A stretch of DNA of 64,000 bases from Corynebacterium nuruki S6-4 (GTDB lineage: Bacteria; Actinomycetota; Actinomycetes; Mycobacteriales; Mycobacteriaceae), in contig NZ_CP042429.1 of assembly GCF_007970465.1 (NCBI RefSeq), positions 3,100,001-3,164,000 on the forward strand, written 5' to 3'. This document shows positions 42,764 through 50,713 of this stretch, piece after piece. The stretch's first letter is position 1. Each line of letters opens with the position of its first letter. The position numbers and the translations under genes were made by a program. Below the pieces are notes generated by a model. It made no database searches. It was given only the letters and a program-made list of their open reading frames with translations, and was not told the DNA's origin.

Positions 42764-43705
42764 ATGGCTTCAACATCACAGACGGCTACGGCACCCCTCA
42801 CCAGTGGCCTCCGGACTGCTGTCGTGCCGGCGGCGGGCCTGGGGACGCGCTTCCTGCCGGCCACGAAGACGGTCCCGAAGGAGCTGCTGCCGGTGGTCGA
42901 CACCCCCGGCATCGAGCTCATCGCCCGGGAGGCCGCGCAGGCCGGCGCCACCCGCCTCGCCGTCGTCACGGCCCCCCGCAAACAGGGGGTGATGGAGTAC
43001 TTCGAGCGTGATGAACTGCTCGAGGAGACCCTGGCGGCACGGGGGAAGACCGACCAGCTGGCGAAGGTGCGGGCGGTCAACGGTCTCGTGGACGCCGTCG
43101 CGGTGGACCAGGACCGGCCGCTCGGCCTCGGACACGCCGTCGGCTGCGCCGAGAGCACCCTCGACGACGACGAGGAGTTCTTCGCCGTCCTGCTGCCCGA
43201 CGATCTGGTGCTGCCGACCGGAGTCATCAACGAGATGGTGAAGATCCGCGAGGAACTCGGCGGCACCGTGCTCTGCGGTTTCGAGGTGCCGGAGAGCGAG
43301 GTCTCGAACTACGGGGTCTTCGACATCGAGCAGAGCGAGGGCGGTGTCGGCGGGGTGGCCGGCGAGGACGTGAAGAAGGTCCGCGGGATGGTCGAGAAAC
43401 CCGATACCGCGGACGCCCCCTCCACCGTCGTCGCCACCGGCCGCTACCTGCTGGACCGGAGCATCTTCGACGCCCTGCGGCGGATCGCCCCCGGTAAGGG
43501 CGGCGAACTCCAGCTCACCGACGCCATTGAACTGCTCATCGAGGAAGGTCACCCGGTCCACGTGTACATCCACCACGGCGGCCGGCACGATCTCGGCAAC
43601 CCGGGCGGGTACATCCGGGCGTGCGTCGATGCGGCGCTGCAGGACGACACCTACGGTCCGTCGCTGAAGACCTGGCTGGCCGACAGACTGGGACAGGAGA
43701 ACTAG
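42764..43705 (+). CDS. galU: UTP-glucose-1-phosphate uridylyltransferase
   Basis: 313 residues from ATG 42764: the nucleotide loop VVPAAGLGTRFLPATKTVPKELLPVVDTP-type sequence near 20-48 (key residues GLGTR and PK), LGLGHAV, LLPDDLV, MVEKP and GRHDLGNPGGYIRA. Makes UDP-glucose for cell-wall polysaccharides and trehalose. Divergent from the cyclo-ligase gene and followed 6 bp later by glp. Confidence 0.95.
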   Translation: MASTSQTATAPLTSGLRTAVVPAAGLGTRFLPATKTVPKELLPVVDTPGIELIAREAAQAGATRLAVVTAPRKQGVMEYFERDELLEETLAARGKTDQLAKVRAVNGLVDAVAVDQDRPLGLGHAVGCAESTLDDDEEFFAVLLPDDLVLPTGVINEMVKIREELGGTVLCGFEVPESEVSNYGVFDIEQSEGGVGGVAGEDVKKVRGMVEKPDTADAPSTVVATGRYLLDRSIFDALRRIAPGKGGELQLTDAIELLIEEGHPVHVYIHHGGRHDLGNPGGYIRACVDAALQDDTYGPSLKTWLADRLGQEN

Positions 43706-43711
43706 ACCGAC

Positions 43712-44953
43712 GTGAGAACCGTTGAGGAGCAGCTGGCCACGGTCAGCGCGGCCGCGGTCGCCCCGGAACCGGTGCGGACCGCGATCTCGGAGGCGCTCGG
43801 ACTGCGCTGCGCCGAGCAGGTGGAGTCGGAGCAGACGGTGCCCGGATTCGACCAGGCGGCCCTCGACGGCTACGCCGTGCGCAGTGTCGACCTGCGGGAC
43901 AGTGGGGTCACCCTCCCCGTCGTCGGCGAGGTGTCCGCCGGGTCGCACCGGCCGGTGCGGTTGCAGCCGCACCAGACCGTGCGGGTGCAGGCGGGGGCCC
44001 CGATCCCGACCTTGGCGGACGCCGTCCTGCCGCTGGACTGGGCGGAGGTCGACGGCCGCCGGGCCGTCCCGTTGCGGCGGGTGGCCTCCGGACAGTTCGT
44101 CCACCGGGAGGGCTCCGACGTCCAACCCGGTGACGTCGTCGTCGAAGAGGGCTCGGTCATCGGCGCCGCCCAGGTGGGGCTGCTCGCCGCCGTCGGCCGG
44201 GACAAGGTCCTCGTCTACCCGAGGCCGCGCCTGTCGGTGATGTCCTTCGGCCCCGAACTCGTCGATGTCGGACGCGAACCTTTGCTGGGGCAGATCACCG
44301 ACGTGAACTCCTACGCGCTCGCCGCCGCCGGCCGTGAAGCCGGGGCCGAGGTGAACCGGCCGGGCATCCTCAGCGGTGAGCCGCGCCGGTTGCGCGACAT
44401 CATCGAGGGACAGCTCATCAGGTCGGAGATCGTGGTGATCGCCGGTGGTGTCGGCGGTGCGGCGAGCGACCGGTTGCGGGAGGTGCTCGATGAACTCGGG
44501 GAGCTCGACGTCTCGCGGGTGGCGATGCACCCCGGCTCGGTGCAGGGGTTCGGGACGCTCGGCGCCGACCGGGTCCCCACCTTCCTGCTGCCGTCGAATC
44601 CGGCGGCGGCACTGGTGACCTTCGAGGTGATGGTGCGTCCGCTGGTCCAGATCCTGCGCGGCCAGCGCCAGTCCACCCGGCGCAAGGTGCAGGCGCGCAC
44701 GATCGCCGCGATCAGTTCCGCACCCGACCGGCGCGGTTTCATCCGTGGTCAACTGATGCGCGACCGGCAGACCCGGGAGTTCCTCGTGGACCCGCTGGGT
44801 GCCGGGGGAGCGGTCGAGGTCGATCCGGGCGAGCCGACCCATCTGCTGGGCAGCCACGGCCAGTCGAACTGCCTGATCTCGGTGCCTCGGGAGCAGACCC
44901 GGATCGAGCCCGGCGAAGTCGTCGACGTGATGTTCCTCAGCAACCGGCCATGA
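43712..44953 (+). CDS. glp: Gephyrin-like molybdotransferase Glp (divergent MoeA)
   Basis: 413 residues with the MoeA/gephyrin domain layout: FDQAALDGYAVRS, AGAPIPTLADAVLPL, HREGSDVQPGDVV and LPSNPAAALVTFEVMVRP. Catalytic motifs of true MoeA are altered: the TGDE-type loop reads SFGPELVDVG, the GGVSxGxxD loop reads GGVGGAASD, and GLPGNP reads LLPSNP. This fits the corynebacterial Glp reported to have been recruited to cell division, binding FtsZ and the membrane receptor GlpR, here encoded two genes downstream. Metal-cofactor synthesis by it is doubtful. ATGA overlap with the acetyltransferase gene. Confidence 0.88.
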   Translation: MRTVEEQLATVSAAAVAPEPVRTAISEALGLRCAEQVESEQTVPGFDQAALDGYAVRSVDLRDSGVTLPVVGEVSAGSHRPVRLQPHQTVRVQAGAPIPTLADAVLPLDWAEVDGRRAVPLRRVASGQFVHREGSDVQPGDVVVEEGSVIGAAQVGLLAAVGRDKVLVYPRPRLSVMSFGPELVDVGREPLLGQITDVNSYALAAAGREAGAEVNRPGILSGEPRRLRDIIEGQLIRSEIVVIAGGVGGAASDRLREVLDELGELDVSRVAMHPGSVQGFGTLGADRVPTFLLPSNPAAALVTFEVMVRPLVQILRGQRQSTRRKVQARTIAAISSAPDRRGFIRGQLMRDRQTREFLVDPLGAGGAVEVDPGEPTHLLGSHGQSNCLISVPREQTRIEPGEVVDVMFLSNRP

Positions 44954-45603
44954 TGGGCGGCCAGGACCGCCATCCGGGATGGCCGGCGAAGACGCCCGTC
45001 GCCGCGACCCGGGCGGGCGGGGTACGCCTGCGCCCGCTGTCGCGACGCGACGGGCGACGGTGGTCGGAGTACCGGATCGCCGACGAGGCCCAGCTGCGTC
45101 CGGTGGAACCGACGGTGCAGGGTGACTGGGCGGACGCCCACTCCGGCCAGATGTGGCGGCGCAATGTCACCGGGCTGCTCGACATGGCGAGGCAGGGCGT
45201 TCTCGCACCGTTCGCCATCGAGGTGGAGGGCCAGTTCGCCGGGCAGCTCACGCTCGGCAACATCCAGCACGGTGTGGTGAGCAGCTGCTGGATCGGCTAC
45301 TGGGTGTACTCGGGTTTCGCCGGCAACGGCGTGGCGACCGCGGCGGTGGGCCTGGGTACCGACCATGCGATGCGCTACATCGGCCTGCACCGGGTCGAGG
45401 CGACGGTCCTGGAGACCAACACGGCCTCCCGCCGGGTGCTGGCCCGCGCCGGCTACCGGGAGGAGGGGCGGCTGGTCCGCAACCTGCACATCGACGGCCG
45501 GTGGCGGGACCATCTGCTCGTCGGCCTGACGGTCGAGGAGACCGGGGGCGGTGTGCTGGCGGGACTGCAGCGGTCGGGAATTCTCCCGGCACGACTGCGG
45601 TAA
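44950..45603 (+). CDS. GNAT acetyltransferase, RimJ-like
   Basis: 217 residues: RLRPLSRRDGRRWSEYR at the start, the acceptor strand PFAIEVEGQFAGQLTLGNI, YWVYSGFAGNGVATAAVGL with the acetyl-CoA loop, HRVEATVLETNTASRRVLARAGYREEG near 150, and the end segment DGRWRDHLLVGL. It resembles ribosomal-protein N-terminal acetyltransferases of the RimJ/RimL group. Sits between glp and glpR in the conserved block and overlaps glp by ATGA. Confidence 0.9.
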   Translation: MMGGQDRHPGWPAKTPVAATRAGGVRLRPLSRRDGRRWSEYRIADEAQLRPVEPTVQGDWADAHSGQMWRRNVTGLLDMARQGVLAPFAIEVEGQFAGQLTLGNIQHGVVSSCWIGYWVYSGFAGNGVATAAVGLGTDHAMRYIGLHRVEATVLETNTASRRVLARAGYREEGRLVRNLHIDGRWRDHLLVGLTVEETGGGVLAGLQRSGILPARLR

Positions 45604-45684
45604 TTCCGGCGCGCCTGGTGCCGGTGGTGCGTGAGGGCACGTAGGGTGGGGCATCACGCCGTCCCCCAGCGAGAGGAATAGTCA

Positions 45685-46878
45685 GTGTCGGGTTCCCTCA
45701 GCTCCGTCATACTCATTGCCGTCGTGTGGCTGCTGCTGCTCACCCCGTTGTTCCTGCGTCGTCACCAGCCGGTGCGACGGACCTCGAAGGCCCTGTCCGA
45801 GACCAGGGTGCTGCACGAGGGTGGAACTGGGATCGAGCGGCCACACCGGCGTCCACTGCCCGCCGAGAGCCTCTACCACGCGGACCCCGACGAGGACATC
45901 GAACTGGTGGACGCCGAACCTGAGCAGGTGCTCATCGACGACACGCCGGATGCCGCGGAGCGGGCCGTGCCGACCCGGGTGATCGACGGTGAAGTCGTCG
46001 GCTACCGGCCGCTCGATGACGAGGACACCGGGGAGTTCCCGCCGGTGGACGTCGACAGCGACGATGACGTGGTCGCCGTGCGGGAGCTCGGCGGCGAGGT
46101 CACGGTGGTCGTCGCCGAGGACGCCGGCGCTGCTGACACAGACGACACCGACGACGGAGCCGACACAGCCGACACAGCCGACACAGCCGACACTGACACC
46201 GTCGACGACGCCGAAGACACCGACGGCACCGACGAGGACCGTCCGGACTTCGCGGCCGTGCCCGTCGCCTACTTCCGCGGCGGGGACACGGATGTCTCGG
46301 TCGGTACCGATGACACGGTGGTGGAACGTGCCGGCCTGCCCGCCGTCCGCGAACCGGAGCAGCCGGAGGAACTGACGGACGAGGATCTGGCGTATGCGGC
46401 GGCGCACCGCGGCCGGGGATTCTACGACCCGGTGACCTCCCAGGAGCTGGCCGAACGCCGGCAGACCCGGCGGCGGCGGACTCTCGCGGGACTCGGTGTC
46501 CTGCTGGTGCTCGCCGTGGTCGGCGGGGTGTTCGTCGGCGGCGCGGCATGGGCCGCGGTCGTCGTCATGGCCGCACTCACCGGCGTGTACCTCTACTACC
46601 TGCGCCGGCAGACGGTCGAGGAGCAGGAGCTGCGGCACCGGCGCATCGCCCGCATGCGGCGGGCCCGGGCCGGTGTCCGCAGTACGGACGACAGTGAACT
46701 CGGCGTGCCGGACCGGCTGCTGCGGCCGGGTGCGGTGGCGCTCGAGATCGACGACGAGGCCCCCGAATTCGCCGCCCTCCCGGTCGGGGACTACGTCGGC
46801 GACGACAGCGATGACGGCTACGGCAGCTACGACGGCCGTGGCGGCTACGACGACCGTCGGAGCTACCGCGCAGTCTGA
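45685..46878 (+). CDS. glpR: Membrane receptor of Glp (GlpR)
   Basis: 397 residues. One N-terminal membrane helix (SLSSVILIAVVWLLLLTPLF), a long acidic segment with an Asp/Thr/Ala repeat (ADTADTADTAD, DNA repeats of GACACAGCC), a second hydrophobic pair near 285-325 (LAGLGVLLVLAVVGGVFVGG, WAAVVVMAALTGVYLYYL), then Arg-rich and Gly/Asp/Tyr-rich tails (DGYGSYDGRGGYDDRR). Architecture and position match the gephyrin-like molybdotransferase receptor of corynebacteria, which links Glp to the division site. GTG 45685, AGAGGAA upstream, and TAGGGT at 45642-45647 as possible -10. Confidence 0.82.
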   Translation: MSGSLSSVILIAVVWLLLLTPLFLRRHQPVRRTSKALSETRVLHEGGTGIERPHRRPLPAESLYHADPDEDIELVDAEPEQVLIDDTPDAAERAVPTRVIDGEVVGYRPLDDEDTGEFPPVDVDSDDDVVAVRELGGEVTVVVAEDAGAADTDDTDDGADTADTADTADTDTVDDAEDTDGTDEDRPDFAAVPVAYFRGGDTDVSVGTDDTVVERAGLPAVREPEQPEELTDEDLAYAAAHRGRGFYDPVTSQELAERRQTRRRRTLAGLGVLLVLAVVGGVFVGGAAWAAVVVMAALTGVYLYYLRRQTVEEQELRHRRIARMRRARAGVRSTDDSELGVPDRLLRPGAVALEIDDEAPEFAALPVGDYVGDDSDDGYGSYDGRGGYDDRRSYRAV

Positions 46879-46896
46879 CCCGGCGTCCGGTACTAG

Positions 46897-46902
46897 TAGG
46901 CT
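46897..46902 (+). promoter_or_regulatory. -10 of a putative near-leaderless promoter (DoxX gene)
   Basis: TAGGCT lies 9 nt before ATG 46912. Confidence 0.4.
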
Positions 46903-46911
46903 GGGTCCATC

Positions 46912-47322
46912 ATGAACACTCCCGCCGTCCGTGACGCGGCCCTGCTGCTGCTCCGTGTGGTCCTCGGTCTCGTCTTCATCGCCCACGGGTGGGACAAGGC
47001 GTTCCGGACCGGTATCGACGCGACCGTGACGGACTGGACCTCCCTCGGCATCCCCCAGCCCCGGATGTCGGCCTGGGCGGTGTCGGTCGTCGAGATGCTC
47101 GGTGGGGCGATGCTGGTCCTCGGCCTGCTGACGCCCGCCGCCGGCGTGGTCCTGGCCCTCGACATGGTGGCCGCCTTCTACTTCGTGCACCTGGACCACG
47201 GTCTGTTCGTCACGGAGGGGGGCTGGGAACTCGTTCTCGTCCTGTTCGCCGCCTGTGTGACACTCGTCGTGTTCGGTCCGGGACGCGCCAGCCTCGACCG
47301 GGCACTGTCCAGGTTCGGCTAG
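46912..47322 (+). CDS. DoxX-family membrane protein
   Basis: 136 residues with four hydrophobic helices: LLLLRVVLGLVFIAHGWDKAF (typical DoxX start), SVVEMLGGAMLVLGLLTP, AAGVVLALDMVAAFYFVH and LVLVLFAACVTLVVFGPG. DoxX proteins are linked to redox or membrane oxidoreductase functions, mostly uncharacterised. 33 bp after glpR. Confidence 0.87.
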   Translation: MNTPAVRDAALLLLRVVLGLVFIAHGWDKAFRTGIDATVTDWTSLGIPQPRMSAWAVSVVEMLGGAMLVLGLLTPAAGVVLALDMVAAFYFVHLDHGLFVTEGGWELVLVLFAACVTLVVFGPGRASLDRALSRFG

Positions 47323-47335
47323 GGGAGGGGAGTAC

Positions 47336-48145
47336 GTGGACTGTGAGGACGTAAGGGCGGTCCTGTCGGCGCGGCTGGACGGGGAACCCGATCCACCGGG
47401 GACCGACGGGGACGCCGTCGACGCACATCTGGCCGCCTGCCCGGACTGCCAGGCGTGGTACGCCTCGGTGAGCGATCTGAACCGTCGGCTCCGGGTCGGC
47501 GGCGTCGACGGGGCCGGTGCCGTCAGCGGGTCGGCGTCGGACGCGCGGGAACTGGCCGAGCAGATGGTCGCCCTCGCCGACCGGACGCCGGAGCTCTCCC
47601 ACGGGCTGCGTAACAGGTCCCTGCCGCTGGTGGTGGCCCGGCTGGTGCTCGTGGTCCTGGCGGCGGCCTATGTCGTGTGGGCGGTGGTCCTGCTGGTCGG
47701 TGCGACCGGTGGAGACGGCGGCACGACGGTGGCCGGCTCCGGCGGGGCGGTGGGCAACGCCGGCGACCCGGATCTGGCCCGGATGTCGGTGGATGCCGCG
47801 ACCGTTCGGCTCGCGCTGGCTGCCGGTCTGGTCCTCGGGGCGGTCCGGCCGCGGTCCGCCCCGGGCCTGCTGCCGGTGTTCCTGGCGCTGTGGGGTTTCG
47901 GGGCGGGGTTCTCGACCCGGGACCTCGTGCTGGGGTACCTCGATGTCGGGGCGGTCTCGGGTCTGCTGCTGCACCTGGTCGCCTGCGTGGCGCTGTGCGT
48001 GGTGTGGCTGGCCCGCCACCATGCGGTGGATCCGGTGCGCCAGTCGCTGCGGGGGCTGACCGCCCGGCCGGTGGCCTACAGTCCGTCGGACGCCGTCCGG
48101 AACTCGACCTGGCGGCCGGGCGACCCCGGCGACCGGCCGCTGTGA
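47336..48145 (+). CDS. Zinc-finger (anti-sigma-like) membrane protein
   Basis: 269 residues. N-terminal zf-HC2 motif with the metal set C3 (MDCEDVRAVLSARLDGE) and H-x3-C-x2-C (DAHLAACPDCQAWY), as in zinc-binding anti-sigma factors, then four or more hydrophobic helices (VVARLVLVVLAAAYVVWAVVLL, LALAAGLVLGA, LLLHLVACVALCVVWLA). No ECF sigma factor gene is next to it, so its partner is unknown. GTG 47336, 13 bp after the DoxX gene with GGGGAGGGG upstream; converges with pmt 13 bp apart. Confidence 0.75.
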   Translation: MDCEDVRAVLSARLDGEPDPPGTDGDAVDAHLAACPDCQAWYASVSDLNRRLRVGGVDGAGAVSGSASDARELAEQMVALADRTPELSHGLRNRSLPLVVARLVLVVLAAAYVVWAVVLLVGATGGDGGTTVAGSGGAVGNAGDPDLARMSVDAATVRLALAAGLVLGAVRPRSAPGLLPVFLALWGFGAGFSTRDLVLGYLDVGAVSGLLLHLVACVALCVVWLARHHAVDPVRQSLRGLTARPVAYSPSDAVRNSTWRPGDPGDRPL

Positions 48146-48158
48146 TACTCCGGCCCGG

Positions 48159-49757
48159 TCAGGTCCAGCCGGGCAGCCACATGCGCAGCTGCCACTCGGT
48201 GTGCGTCAGCGGCATGCCGGTGAAGATCGGCAGGAAGAACAGGAACACCGCGACGACGAGGACCAGGTAGATTCCGCCGAGCGCGTAGCCGGTGCGGCGG
48301 AGCCAGAAGGCGGTCAGCCGACCTGCACCGGCAGCGGCGTCCGGACGCCGGAGCGACCACGTGGCAATCCGGCCGAGCAGCAGGCCCAGACCGATGACGA
48401 TGAACGGCGCGAGGTTCGCGGCGTAGAACAGGTACATCTGCCGGTCGACGTTGAGCAACCAGGGCAGGAACCCCGCGAGGTAGCCGACGACCGGCACCGC
48501 CCAGCGGACGTCGCGCCGGACGGCGAGCCGCCACAGCCCCCACAGCAGGACGGGTGCGGCGAGGAACCAGATCACCGGGGTCCCGGTGAGCAGCACCACC
48601 TCCTTGTCCCCGGTCGTGTCACTGGTCTGGCTGTAGTACAGCAGGCCTCGGGTGCTGGCGATCCAGTCCCACGGTTTCGACTCCCACGGGTGGTGGTGAC
48701 CGTTGGAGTTGGTCAGTTCCTCGTGGAAGTCGAGGACGGACAGGTGGTAGTAGAGGAAGTTCAGCCAGGAGTCCGGCAGGAAGTCCAGTCCCCAGCCGGC
48801 GATCCGCTCGTTGCCGGCCTCCGCCTCGTGGCGGAAGACGCTGGTCTCCGAGGAGAACCAGGTGCGCCAGGACAGGATGTAGACCATCGCCGGGACGATG
48901 ACGAGGGAGGCCACGGCGGGCACGCAGTCACGGCCGAGGGTGCCCCGCAGCGGCTGCCGGACGCCGAACCGGTGGCGCCGCCACCAGTCGATCCCGACGA
49001 CCGCGACGCCGAAGAAGGCGATGTAGTACAGGCCGGACCACTTCACCGCCACGGCACAGCCCAGCGTCACGCCGGCGGCGAACCGCCACCAGCGGTAGCC
49101 GAGCCGGGGACCTGCCGACGAGTCCGCCATCCGGCCCTCGGCGGCGACCCGCCGGAACCGCGCCTCCATCTGCGCATGGTCGCGGAGGAGGAGGTAGACG
49201 GTGAGGACGACGAAGAAGACCTGGAAGTGGTCGAGCATGCCGGACCGGCCGGTGACGAAGAGGATGCCGTCGCACAGGGCGAGCACGCCGGCGGCGAGCC
49301 CCGCCCAGTCGGCGGCGGCGACCGTCGCGGCATCCGGTGTGGCTCCGGCGCCCCCGGTTGCCCCGTCGCGGGCGGCGAGCATGAGCCGGCGGGTGACGGC
49401 GGCGCACAGCAGGATGACCCCGACCGCGCACAGTGCGGACATGATCCGCCAGCCGAACGGGGTGTCCCCGAACACAGCCAGTCCGATCGCCTCGATGTGT
49501 TTGCCCAGCGGTGGGTGGACGACCAGCCCGTAGGCCGGGTTATCCTCGATACCGCCGACGCCGGCGAACCAGCCGCCCCGGAGGATCTGCCAGGACTGGG
49601 GGACGTAGTGCTTCTCGTCGAAGACCGGGGTGCCCGCGTCGGTGGGGTGCGACAGTCCGATGAGGCGGGACGCCAGCCCCAGTACCGCGAGCGCGGTGAG
49701 GATGGTCCACCACCGGGTCGGCCGGTGACGGGCGGGGGCGGCGGTGGTCTCGTTCAC
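48159..49757 (-). CDS. pmt: Protein O-mannosyltransferase (polyprenyl-phosphate-mannose dependent)
   Basis: 532 residues, multi-pass GT39 enzyme. The catalytic acidic pair lies in the first external loop (GTPVFDEKHYVPQSWQ), followed by VVHPPLGKHIEAIGL, many membrane helices and YLAGFLPWLLNVDRQMYLFY near the C-terminus. Transfers mannose from a lipid carrier to exported proteins, as known for actinobacterial Pmt. The order pmt-rsmI-metG is conserved in Corynebacterium. Divergent from rsmI across 29 bp. Confidence 0.93.
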   Translation of the reverse strand: MNETTAAPARHRPTRWWTILTALAVLGLASRLIGLSHPTDAGTPVFDEKHYVPQSWQILRGGWFAGVGGIEDNPAYGLVVHPPLGKHIEAIGLAVFGDTPFGWRIMSALCAVGVILLCAAVTRRLMLAARDGATGGAGATPDAATVAAADWAGLAAGVLALCDGILFVTGRSGMLDHFQVFFVVLTVYLLLRDHAQMEARFRRVAAEGRMADSSAGPRLGYRWWRFAAGVTLGCAVAVKWSGLYYIAFFGVAVVGIDWWRRHRFGVRQPLRGTLGRDCVPAVASLVIVPAMVYILSWRTWFSSETSVFRHEAEAGNERIAGWGLDFLPDSWLNFLYYHLSVLDFHEELTNSNGHHHPWESKPWDWIASTRGLLYYSQTSDTTGDKEVVLLTGTPVIWFLAAPVLLWGLWRLAVRRDVRWAVPVVGYLAGFLPWLLNVDRQMYLFYAANLAPFIVIGLGLLLGRIATWSLRRPDAAAGAGRLTAFWLRRTGYALGGIYLVLVVAVFLFFLPIFTGMPLTHTEWQLRMWLPGWT

Positions 49758-49769
49758 AGGGAGCCATCC

Positions 49770-49775
49770 TATAAG
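49770..49775 (+). promoter_or_regulatory. -10 of the rsmI promoter
   Basis: TATAAG lies 11 nt before ATG 49787, within a 29-bp divergent gap, so the rsmI leader can be at most a few nucleotides. Confidence 0.45.
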
Positions 49776-49786
49776 GTCTTCAGACC

Positions 49787-50695
49787 ATGGACGATGAAGT
49801 TCTCCGTCAGTTGCTTGACCGTGCTGCCTCGACCCGCCCCTGCCCGGGCGGCGGGATCATCCTCGCGGCGACCCCGCTCGGCACCGCCCTCGATGCCTCG
49901 GTGCGGTTCATCGACGCCCTCGGCAGCGCCGATATCGTCGCCGCCGAGGACACCCGCCGGACCCGTGCCCTGGCGGACAACCTGGGGGTGGAGATCACCG
50001 GGAAGATCGTCTCGAACTTCGACCACAACGAGGGGGAGCGGGCCGCCGGCCTCGTCGAGCGTGCGGCGTCCGGCGCGCGGATCCTCGTGGTGACGGACGC
50101 CGGGATGCCCTCGGTCTCCGACCCCGGCTTCCCGCTGGTGCAGGCCGCGCAGGCCGCCGGTGTGCCGGTGACCTGCCTGCCGGGGCCCTCGGCGGTGCCG
50201 ACGGCGCTCGCCCTGTCGGGCATCGGGGTGGGGCACTTCGCCTTTGACGGCTTCGCCCCGCGCAAGGACGGCGACCGGCGGCGGTGGCTGGAACGGTTGC
50301 GCACCGAGCGCCGCGCTGTCGCCTTCTTCGAGTCCCCGCACCGGCTGCAGCGCACCCTGGAGACCGCGGTGGAGGTCCTCGGCCCGGACCGGGAGGCCGC
50401 GGTGTGCCGTGAACTGACGAAGGTCCACGAGGAGATCCGCCGGGACTCGCTCGCCGGGCTCGTCGCCTGGGCCGACGCCGGCGGCACCGACGGTGCGGGG
50501 ATCCGCGGGGAGATCACCGTGGTCGTCTCCGCCGCACCCGAGACCGGCCCGGTGGACCCGGCCGATCTCGTGGCGGTGGTGGCGGAACGGACCGCCGGCG
50601 GCGAGCGGCTCAAGGACGCCTGCAAGGCGGTCGGCCGGGAGTACGGCGTCCCGAACCGGGAACTGTACGAGGCGGTGCTCGCCTCCCGCGGCTGA
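49787..50695 (+). CDS. rsmI: 16S rRNA (cytidine-1402 2'-O)-methyltransferase
   Basis: 302 residues: the tetrapyrrole-methylase-like core GGIILAATPLGTALD, AAEDTRRTRALADNLG, VTDAGMPSVSDPGFPLV, LPGPSAVPTALALSG and FFESPHRLQRTLE are diagnostic of RsmI. Uses SAM to methylate C1402 of 16S rRNA. The N-terminal 20 residues before the core are an extension. Divergent from pmt and followed 18 bp later by metG. Confidence 0.95.
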   Translation: MDDEVLRQLLDRAASTRPCPGGGIILAATPLGTALDASVRFIDALGSADIVAAEDTRRTRALADNLGVEITGKIVSNFDHNEGERAAGLVERAASGARILVVTDAGMPSVSDPGFPLVQAAQAAGVPVTCLPGPSAVPTALALSGIGVGHFAFDGFAPRKDGDRRRWLERLRTERRAVAFFESPHRLQRTLETAVEVLGPDREAAVCRELTKVHEEIRRDSLAGLVAWADAGGTDGAGIRGEITVVVSAAPETGPVDPADLVAVVAERTAGGERLKDACKAVGREYGVPNRELYEAVLASRG

Positions 50696-50700
50696 TGCAA

Positions 50701-50706
50701 TAGGCT
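50701..50706 (+). promoter_or_regulatory. -10 of a putative leaderless promoter (metG)
   Basis: TAGGCT lies 7 nt before ATG 50714, right after the rsmI stop. Confidence 0.5.
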
Positions 50707-50713
50707 GGACGGC

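Noticed and set aside
42776..44857. Minus-strand open frame of 693 codons opposite galU and glp
   Set aside because: Same mirror effect; galU and glp motifs on the plus strand are unambiguous.
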